A stretch of DNA of 13,298 nt, taken from the NCBI GenBank assembly GCA_016256075.1, contig SDVU01000447.1:1-13298 (forward strand), written 5' to 3'. This DNA comes from Dictyocoela muelleri. Lineage: Eukaryota > Microsporidia. The translations under genes and the position numbers were made by a program. A model generated the notes under the pieces. The model saw only the letters and a program-made list of their open reading frames with translations, was not told where the DNA came from and did not search any database. Shown one piece after another: positions 7,632 through 13,298 of this stretch. The first letter of the stretch is position 1. Each line of letters opens with the position of its first letter.

Positions 7632-8976
7632 TGAACAAGAAAAAAATCAAAAACGAAGAGGAGGAAACTATAGGAGCAAAAAGGCGCTTTCTATGGCTCT
7701 GAAAGCAGAAATCAACAAAAACCGGCTTTTCTGGCAGAAAAATTTAATATTTCTGTTGATTTTCTCAATAAGCTTTCAAAATTAAATATATCAGAAGATT
7801 TTTAAACAAATATTAATGACAAAAAACGCGTTCTACGGCTACTAAAACAAGTGAATTAGAGACAATCCTTTACAAATGGTTTGTGAGGCTATTATTATTG
7901 AATCTTACTGTCACTTCCGATAGTATAACTCAAAAAGGTTATTCATATAGCAAAAAAAACTATCGATAGGGAATTTAAATGCTTCAAATGTTTGGCTTAA
8001 AAAGTTCCTGAGGAGAAACAATATCAGATCAAAGAAAATAAATGGCAAAGCTGGTCTCGTTAATATGGAAGAAATAGAGAATTTTAGTGAAGGTACAAAA
8101 CAAAATTGTTGGAATATGATCAAAATGACATTTTCAATTGTGATGAGACGGGTATATTTTTTAAGCAATCATACAAAAGAACTTATACTATGACAAAATC
8201 TGATAAAGCTAAAGGCAAATTTTCTAAAGAGATGATAACTATTTTATTTTCAGTAAGTAGATCTGGTAAAAACTTAAACCTGTGCTGATCGTAAAATCAC
8301 GGAGACCTAGATGTTTTAAAAATGTAAAAATGAAAAACTACCAACACGTTATTTTTACAATTCAAAAAGTTGGAGGAGCTGTGAAATATTTAAGGATTGG
8401 GCTGAAGACTTGAATACTATGATGGTAAAACAAAATAGAAAAATTCTTCTATTGCTTGATAACGCTCATATTCATAAAATAACATGCAATTGTCAAACAT
8501 AGATTTTTTCTCTTCCCCCAAACACAACTTATAAAATTCTACCTCTTGACTAAAGAAATATCAAAGTATTCAAAGATCAATATAAAAAAATAATGCTTTC
8601 TAATATTTCAGATAAGATGGATTTAAACAATGAAATGACTTTTAAAAATGCTTTGAAGGGAGTTACTCTTCTGGATTCCATCTTATGGATAGGTAAAGCA
8701 TGAGATAAGATTTTCACTGAAACCGTGAAAAAATGTTTAGAAAGGGCAATATCTAATTCTTTTCAAACAAAAGAGCCCGATTTTGTTGAACTAAAAGAAG
8801 TAAAACATCTTTTAATCAACCAAGAAAATGATTTACTAACATTTATGTCTGTTTTGTACAACGAAAGTACAATGTTCGATGATATAATCTGCGGACATTT
8901 ATCTCAACGTAACTTATCAGAAGAAAACGCTCCATCAGAAAGTGTATCAGAATTGATAGTATTCCTACTTCTTTAG
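7632..8976 (+). pseudogene. pogo/Tigger transposase (CENP-B-like), inactivated
   Basis: This was the element's cut-and-paste transposase, a nuclear DNA-binding DDE enzyme. The candidate start is ATG at 7632 (M-N-K-K-K-I-K-N-E). Domains in order: a psq-type helix-turn-helix trace at about 7670-7790 (M-A-L-K-A-E-I; F-N-I-S-V-D-F-L); a Tc5/CENP-B-type helix-turn-helix at about 7840-8090 (S-E-L-E-T-I-L-Y-K-W-F; W-L-K-K-F-L-R-R-N-N-I-R-S-K-K-I-N-G-K-A); then a DDE domain. Catalytic residues are visible: Asp in N-C-D-E-T-G at 8142-8144, Asp in L-L-L-L-D-N-A-H at 8458-8460, and Asp in L-P-L-D at 8548-8550. The last two are 30 codons apart in one frame, fitting the pogo DD30D pattern. A C-terminal D-K-I-F-T-E-T-V-K-K-C segment leads into a clear 83-codon stretch at 8725-8976. 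Frame changes near 8090-8105 and 8283, and stops such as 8311-8313, 8500-8502, 8551-8553 and 8701-8703, inactivate it. The frame continuing after 8283 ends at different points in each segment. Confidence 0.88.
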
Positions 8977-9326
8977 AAGCTAGAAAAGTAATAGATAAAC
9001 TTGTACTATACTATTTCGGAAAAAATAATCAAATTTTGGGAAGTAAAAGATGATTTAGAAAACGATAAAGACTGTCGATATCCTAAAATAACCGACTATC
9101 TTATACATAAACAACAATAAATAAAATTTTAAAGACACATCTACGTGTAGTAAATTATTTAAAGCCACTATGATTAATGTTGTTAGAAAAATACATCTGC
9201 TTCAATTTACCATATTTTTTCATGAACAATACATTAAATAAAAAATAGCGATCTCACAAGCTTTAAACTTAAATTAATTCTTTTATATTTTGATAATATC
9301 CAATAAAAAAAAGTTGTTTTCCTCTT

Positions 9327-9399
9327 TGTTCATGTTATTTTAGCGTGAACAACAAAAAAAATTAGGTCCCATCATGTTCACGTTTTAGAAGGTTTACTG
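9327..9399 (-). repeat. Right inverted end and GTGAACA motifs of the pogo element
   Basis: The inverted terminal repeat lies at about 9375-9399. TGTTCAC (the complement of GTGAACA) is at 9375-9381, GTGAACA at 9345-9351, and TGTTCAT at 9327-9333. A further ATGAACA lies deeper, at 9222-9228. The motif is thus repeated near both ends, although spacing and orientation differ from the left side. Confidence 0.7.
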
Positions 9400-9401
9400 T
9401 A

Positions 9402-9608
9402 TTTTAGAAATCAGTTTCCAATATAAGCTTTATTCCTAGATTTAATAAATTTCGGGCTAAGTCCGAAAATTACTAAACTTAAAAATATTGGCTTATATTG
9501 AAAACTGATTTCTAAAATAAGTTAATTTGACTATATGGATAAATTTATATTATCACTTACTATGTCATGTTCGTAGTTTTTGATTTTTTTTATGAAGGGA
9601 GGGGAGGC
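9402..9608. repeat. Centre and right arm of the interrupted foldback palindrome
   Basis: A strong inverted repeat. TTTTAGAAATCAGTTTCCAA (9402-9421) pairs with TTGAAAACTGATTTCTAAAA (9499-9518), and the intervening arms pair down to a centre at about 9459 (CGGGCTAAGTCCG). The outer right half, about 9519-9608, pairs with 7340-7430 on the far side of the pogo element. The undisturbed element would have been roughly 300 bp with essentially no loop and no coding capacity. Its own ends and target duplication are not clear, so I cannot assign a superfamily. Confidence 0.85.
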
Positions 9609-10113
9609 GTAATGCTGGTATGAACCAAAAAGTGAATAGTATTTTCGAAATAATTCTTAATTTTATCAAAATTTAATTAATAAACGTTTTATCATTTCGA
9701 TTTGTTTTTAATTATAAAAAACAGTTTAATTATAAAAAACAATTAACTATAAAAATCATTTTAGTTACGAAAAATCTTTTTTTTTCAGGATAAAATTTTG
9801 CGCAAGATCGAAAATTTAAATAAAAAAATATCTTTTCACTTTTAAAGACATATGAATAATACTTAAAACACATCTATTCAGTTGAAATAAACGTCATCTT
9901 ACAAAAAAATTAAAACAAAAATCTCAAATAAAAGTCTTTTTATCTAAATTAAACTTTCTAAAACAAAAAAAACACATTTTATTTGAAGTTCCTAACATTA
10001 AAAGCCCAATAATCTTCATAAATTGATTTAAAATATCTTATTTTTTTTAAACATTTTAATTTCAAATTAGATTGGATATTTAAAACATAATTAATATAAT
10101 TTTTTTTCCGATT
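9609..10113. other. Upstream region of the homeodomain gene
   Basis: About 500 bp without a gene. The sequence is extremely AT-rich. A degenerate tandem repeat of about 18 bp occurs three times at 9708-9759 (TTAATTATAAAAAACAGT type). AT-rich TATA-like strings such as TTAATATAAT (10091-10100) lie within 25 bp of the start codon, compatible with the very short leaders usual in microsporidia, but on this background they are not diagnostic. I see no clear promoter motif. Confidence 0.45.
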
Positions 10114-11130
10114 ATGGAAAAAAATAAACAAGATAGTGTCGAAAAAGAAATAAAACAAAAAAAGAATAAAATTGATAAAAATAAAATTAAAGCCACGATT
10201 GATATTTATAATATTCAAAATAAAAAACAATTGGAATTTAAAATAAATAAAACCAGCAAACCGACGCAATTAAACATAATCCAAGAAGGAATAATTAAAC
10301 CGGCTTTTAAAACGAATAATAATAAAATAAATAATACTATTAATAATAAAATATATAACAATATTAATAATAATATAAATAACAATATGAATAGCAAAAA
10401 AATCATAAACAATGAAATTGTTAACAACGATAATACGATCATTAATTCTTCATGTTGTGCTAAAACCAATTTTTCGATAAAAAAGCAAAAAAATATTGAA
10501 GAGAAAAGAAATCGTACTATTATGAATCCAGCACGTTCAGCAATTCTAAAAAAATATTTCAGAATCAATATGTTTCCAAGTACAGAAGTCCGAGAAGAGC
10601 TCGCACGAATTCTTGATATAAAACCACGATCTGTTCAGATATGGTTTCAAAATCAGCGACAAAAAGTTCGAATGTGTAAATTTACAAACTATGTTTATCC
10701 TTTGTCAAATATCATGGACTTATATGAATTTAGAAATAATAATAATCCTGGTTTTAATAATTATGAAAAAAACAAACTTGATGTTCTGAATTTCAAGAAA
10801 ATTGAAAATTTAAACGATCATTATGCTTCATCAGATGAAACATTTACTTTATTACCAAGTTTAAATAATTGTTTAGGCTATTTAAATGTAACGAATTATA
10901 TTACTTCAAATGAATCTTATTATAATAATACTTTTAAAGACTCTGATACTTACTCTTATAATAATACTTATGAGGACCCTGATAATAAGACCTATAAGGA
11001 CTCTGATAAAAATACTTCAAACGACTTTAATTTTAAAAATGTTGATGATTTCAAAGGACTTAAATTGCTAGCAGAAGCTGCATATATAGTTTTAAACAAA
11101 GAAATTCAAAATAAAAATAAGAAAGTATAA
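10114..11130 (+). CDS. Homeodomain transcription factor
   Basis: An intact 338-codon gene for a homeodomain DNA-binding protein, presumably a nuclear transcription regulator; its targets are unknown. The homeodomain occupies residues 130-189, exactly 60 positions. It has Arg at position 5 (R134), Leu16 (L145), Phe20 (F149) and a canonical third helix, V-Q-I-W-F-Q-N-Q-R-Q-K. In that helix Trp48 is W177, Gln50 is Q179, Asn51 is N180 and Arg53 is R182. There is no three-residue TALE insertion. Residues 1-65 are Lys-rich and basic. Residues 66-110 are an Asn/Ile-rich low-complexity tract. After the homeodomain, residues about 190-338 are Asn/Asp/Tyr-rich with repeats of the Y-N-N-T-x-x-D-x-D type (269-305). 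The start is the first in-frame ATG after the stop at 10081-10083. An AATAAA lies at 11158-11163, 28 bases after the stop. All surrounding coding matter is dead transposons, so the gene is an island. I cannot assign it to a named microsporidian or fungal homeobox class. Confidence 0.95.
   Translation: MEKNKQDSVEKEIKQKKNKIDKNKIKATIDIYNIQNKKQLEFKINKTSKPTQLNIIQEGIIKPAFKTNNNKINNTINNKIYNNINNNINNNMNSKKIINNEIVNNDNTIINSSCCAKTNFSIKKQKNIEEKRNRTIMNPARSAILKKYFRINMFPSTEVREELARILDIKPRSVQIWFQNQRQKVRMCKFTNYVYPLSNIMDLYEFRNNNNPGFNNYEKNKLDVLNFKKIENLNDHYASSDETFTLLPSLNNCLGYLNVTNYITSNESYYNNTFKDSDTYSYNNTYEDPDNKTYKDSDKNTSNDFNFKNVDDFKGLKLLAEAAYIVLNKEIQNKNKKV
10501..10680 (+). other. Homeobox (codons 130-189 of the homeodomain gene)
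   Basis: The 180-bp homeobox. Helix 1 covers about residues 139-151, helix 2 about 157-167 and the recognition helix about 171-187. Position 50 is Gln, which in homeodomains of known specificity favours TAAT-type sites, and Asn51 is the invariant adenine-contacting residue. Position 52 is Gln (Q181) where Arg is commonest. This stretch is visibly less AT-biased than the flanking low-complexity coding sequence, as expected if only the domain is under strong constraint. Confidence 0.95.
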
Positions 11131-11218
11131 TTTTGTACGGTTAAATAATTATTTTCTAATAAAAATAATGAATATTTAATTTTTAATATAGAAATTCAAC
11201 TCGTTTTTTCAATTTCTA
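11131..11218. terminator. 3' flank of the homeodomain gene
   Basis: A short AT-rich flank carrying a candidate polyadenylation signal, AATAAA, at 11158-11163. The Tc1-like element starts about 90 bp after the stop codon, so the gene's 3' end may lie very close to it. Confidence 0.4.
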
Positions 11219-11238
11219 ACAGGGTTTTTTAAAATAAC

Positions 11239-11322
11239 CAAAAAAAAATTTAAGATTTTCACAGCGTTTTTTAAAATTTCCACAGCGTTTTTTTAAATAA
11301 CCAAACGGTTTTAAAAAATTTT
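11239..11322 (+). repeat. Left 21-bp array of the Tc1-like element
   Basis: Clear units start with CACAGCGTTTTTT at 11260 and 11281. More diverged units in phase start at 11239 (CAAAAAAAA) and 11302 (CAAACGGTTTT). The fixed 21-bp spacing links them despite the base changes. Confidence 0.75.
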
Positions 11323-11335
11323 TACAACCCCTATA

Positions 11336-12350
11336 ATGACGGAATTTAAAAAGAAAACCGATATGATTTCGAATGAAAAAAGAAAAAATCACATTAAAAA
11401 GGTAACTGAGGATATTTTTAATGTAAAAGACGCGGCATTTCTAGTAGACGTAAATTATCAAGCAGTTACAAATGTTATAAGGTTATACAAAAATGAATCG
11501 AGAGTCGTTAAGAAAAAAAAACAGGAAAGGCGTCAAATAAGAAGATTACTGAAGAGATAAATAACTTTGTTTAAGAATTGATAGAAATAAACCCATTAAT
11601 AACAATCCTTCAGATAAGAGAAAAAATAGAAAACAAATTCGTTATAAGCCTCCCTCTTGAATCTATAAGAAGAATAATCTGCGCACTCAAAATTACTTTA
11701 AAATAATTTTACACGTCTACAAATATCAACTCAGAATCTAGTAAAAGCAAAAGAAAACTATATGCTTAAAATTTTATGAATATTGAAGATACATTTTTAA
11801 AGGTTTCTATTGATGAATCTGGATTCCATCTGTGTTTAAGACGGACTTTGGGTAGATCTTCGAGGGGGAACCCAGCAAATGCCATTGTTCTATCTACACT
11901 TTGAACAAATATAAGTTTGATTTCAGCAATAACTGATAATGTAGTTCTTTTTTGACAACATTTGTTGGCTCTGTGAACTCTGAATAGTTCATTATTTTTT
12001 TTATCAATTGATTGAAAAATGTAATTAAAAATTAATTTTCAATAATTGCATTTTTATCCTTGATAATGCGAAGATTCATCACTCGCATATCACCAAACAT
12101 TTTTTCACTGAGAAAAGAGTAAATGTTATGCTTTTGTTTACCTACAGTTATATGCTTAATCGAATAGAATTTGCATTCTCTATGATCAAATCAATTATGA
12201 GAAGATCATTAGCAGGTGGTTTAAATGGTTCATTTTGGATCTCATATAATATTCTGCAAATCAATTAACCGCAAAAAGATTTACAGGGTTATTCAAGACA
12301 TATACGCCGCAACTGTTTAAAAGCAATTGCCAAAGATGATTTTAATTAAA
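11336..12350 (+). pseudogene. Tc1-like (DD34E) transposase, inactivated
   Basis: This was a cut-and-paste transposase of the IS630/Tc1 group. An N-terminal open stretch of 74 codons (11336-11560) contains a helix-turn-helix-like D-A-A-F-L-V-D-V-N-Y-Q-A-V-T-N-V-I-R segment followed by a basic Lys/Arg tail. The frame then changes and continues I-E-I-N-P-L-I-T-I-L-Q-I-R-E-K-I-E (second DNA-binding region, about 11578-11710). The catalytic domain begins V-S-I-D-E-S-G-F-H-L, with Asp at 11812-11814 and L-R-R-T-L-G-R-S following. F-I-L-D-N-A-K-I-H-H has Asp at 12062-12064, and N-R-I-E-F-A-F-S has Glu at 12167-12169. The last two are in the same frame with 34 codons between them, the Tc1 DD34E spacing. 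Stops at 11569-11571, 11704-11706, 11767-11769 and 11902-11904, plus frame changes near 11520-11560 and between about 11990 and 12050, inactivate it. All three catalytic residues survive. Confidence 0.85.
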
Positions 12351-12458
12351 AAAATATCTTTTTTTTTATAAAATAATTAGAAACTGTCGTATTTTTTTTT
12401 TCGAAAACGATGTGACAGTTTTTTAATTAAAAACACACTGTTTTTATTTATTTTTTAA

Positions 12459-12854
12459 TGTTGACCTTTCGCCTAACGCGGAGGATTGCCCCTTACCTTA
12501 CTCTTATGACTTTTTTGTGTTCTTAAGTACGTCACTGCAAGTTACTTAATGGCCGGCTGTATACGCGACATTCGTTTTATCCTAGACTCACAGTATCAGG
12601 TATTTTTAAGCAAAGGATTCATGGATATTTCCTTCCACTACTGTTTTTGCTAAGAAGCGTCATTTCACTTTACCCCCACACCTAGGAGAGCCTTTTCTGC
12701 TGCATTGTCGTAATAGAACAAGTCTTAGCAGCTATCCTCACCGTAACAATCATAATACTATTAAGTACTGGTCACAATTCATTTTGAACTCGTTTTTTAG
12801 AAAATTTACGTCGAGGAGATTAGAACTATTCCACATATTTTTCCATGTGTCGTG
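12459..12854. other. GC-richer block of unknown origin flanked by TTAA
   Basis: A block of about 396 bp that is clearly richer in G and C than anything around it (for example CGCCTAACGCGGAGG near 12470 and GGCCGGCTGTATACGCG near 12552). It starts TGTTGACC and is bordered by TTAA at 12455-12458 and 12855-12858. The 9-bp string ATTTTTTAA at the left edge is inverted at the right edge (TTAAAAAAT). No open frame of note and no recognisable RNA is present. Possible readings are a short DNA-element insertion with TTAA target, a solo LTR (it starts TG, but its right edge is not CA), or a remnant of some other repeat. None is demonstrated. Confidence 0.4.
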
Positions 12855-12882
12855 TTAAAAAATGAAATAATCGACCAGAAAA

Positions 12883-13050
12883 AAACTGTGATATTTAAAA
12901 AAACGCTGTGGAAATTTTAAAAAACGCTGTTGAAATTTTAAAAAATGCAGTGGGAATTTTAAAAAACTCGGTGGAAATTTTAAAAAACGTGGTGGAAATT
13001 TTAGAAAATTTTTTGTATATTTTAAAAAAAGCTGTGAAAAATTTAAAAAT
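12883..13050 (-). repeat. Right 21-bp array of the Tc1-like element
   Basis: Units of CGCTGTGGAAATTTTAAAAA type start at 12904, 12925, 12946, 12967 and 12988. A strongly diverged one is at 13009 and another at 13030 (GCTGTGAAAAATTTAAA), with a partial one near 12883. The first five steps are each exactly 21 bp. The units are the reverse complement of those in the left array (11239-11322). Confidence 0.9.
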
Positions 13051-13057
13051 CTACTTG

Positions 13058-13298
13058 TAATATTAACTTGTAATTTAATATCAATTTGTAATTGACAATA
13101 ATTATTTTAAGGTTTTTTATTTTAAAATAAGTTACCCCTTTATTAAAATGAAATTTTATCAAATTTGTGAAAAGGAAAAGTGTCGTCCTGTTTGTCAGAA
13201 GTCCGTTTGTCAGAAAAAAATATATTTTTTTTAACATTAATAATGAGAGAAATTTTTATTTTAAAAATTTAATTTATTTAGATAAGAATAGAATAACA
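13058..13298. other. AT-rich spacer with short direct repeats
   Basis: No gene recognised. CTTGTAAT-like strings recur at 13054, 13067 and 13085. GTTTGTCAGAA occurs twice, 15 bp apart (13190-13200 and 13205-13215). A 64-codon open frame on the - strand here (13043-13237) is low-complexity and shows no family features. Confidence 0.45.

Larger units (their letters stand above)
7433..9399 (+). mobile_element. pogo/Tigger-type DNA transposon, near full length, inactive
   Basis: A 1967-bp element with TA on both sides (7431-7432 and 9400-9401). Its ends are inverted repeats: the left starts CAGTCAATCTTCTATAACGT and the right, reverse-complemented, starts CAGTAAACCTTCTAAAACGT. The match extends over about 25 bp with three differences. 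TA target site, CAGT terminus, size near 2 kb and a CENP-B-like DDE transposase place it in the pogo/Tigger branch of Tc1/mariner. Just inside both ends lie repeated GTGAACA motifs. It inserted into an older foldback element whose two halves now flank it. The transposase has stops and frame changes, so the copy cannot move by itself, but the ends look complete enough to have been mobilised in trans. Confidence 0.9.
11219..13057 (+). mobile_element. Tc1-like DNA transposon remnant with terminal repeat arrays
   Basis: An element of about 1.84 kb. The left end reads ACAGGGTTTTTTAAAAT. The right end, reverse-complemented, reads ACAAGTAGATTTTTAAAT, a looser match. TA occurs at 11217-11218 and 13058-13059, compatible with a TA target duplication, although the exact edges could be off by a base or two. 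Both ends carry arrays of about 21-bp units in opposite orientation (CACAGCG... on the left, CGCTGTG... on the right). Between them is a decayed transposase with a DD34E triad. A GC-richer block (12459-12854) lies between the transposase and the right array and may be a separate insertion. The ends share the CAGGGTTT start and the 21-bp period with the MITE at 1770-2316. Confidence 0.75.

Noticed and set aside
7911-8168. 85-codon open frame on the - strand
   Set aside because: Antisense shadow of the pogo transposase helix-turn-helix and first catalytic region.
9979-10568. Two - strand open frames (96 and 117 codons) rich in Phe, Leu and Ile that look like membrane proteins
   Set aside because: They are antisense to the homeodomain gene; Asn/Lys/Ile-rich coding sequence gives hydrophobic antisense translations. 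No support as genes.
12459-12854. rRNA or tRNA gene in the GC-richer block
   Set aside because: No conserved ribosomal RNA stretch or cloverleaf with a T-loop motif could be recognised on either strand.

Overview
The window is very AT-rich, low in gene density and packed with worn-out transposable elements. One intact, convincing host gene is visible: a 338-residue homeodomain protein at 10114-11130 on the + strand. The standard genetic code, the lack of introns, the Lys/Asn/Ile-heavy coding, and the mix of Merlin (IS1016-like), pogo/Tigger, Tc1 and Ty3/gypsy elements together suggest a large-genome microsporidian (an Edhazardia- or Hamiltosporidium-like genome). That assignment is an inference from content; no rRNA or other marker gene is present to prove it.

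Layout. 1-394 is AT-rich spacer. 395-883 (+) is a decayed Merlin-family transposase. 884-1769 is spacer. 1770-2316 is a foldback MITE with TA at both edges, whose arms are built of 21-bp repeats. About 2955-3690 (+) is a decayed pogo-like transposase, whose right terminus is recognisable at 4067. 4075-4870 (-) is a second, independently decayed Merlin transposase. 4990-5300 holds a possible hAT-type terminus. 5310-7129 (-) is an old, truncated Ty3/gypsy fossil with gag, protease and partial reverse-transcriptase-like parts. 7340-9608 is a foldback palindrome split by a nearly complete but inactivated pogo/Tigger element (7433-9399, TA duplication, 27-bp inverted ends). 9609-10113 is the homeodomain gene's upstream spacer. 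11219-13057 is a Tc1-like element with a DD34E catalytic triad and 21-bp repeat arrays near both ends. It carries a distinct GC-richer block at 12459-12854, flanked by TTAA. The remainder is spacer.

The genes do not form a pathway. The homeobox gene sits as an island among transposons, with a Tc1-like element beginning about 90 bp after its stop codon. The most interesting structural theme is that the MITE at 1770 and the Tc1-like element at 11219 both carry terminal arrays with an exact 21-bp period (two helical turns) in inverted orientation. The two pogo-like elements also carry repeated short motifs just inside their ends. I read these as candidate arrays of transposase-binding sites. I found no defence system, CRISPR array, tRNA or rRNA gene.
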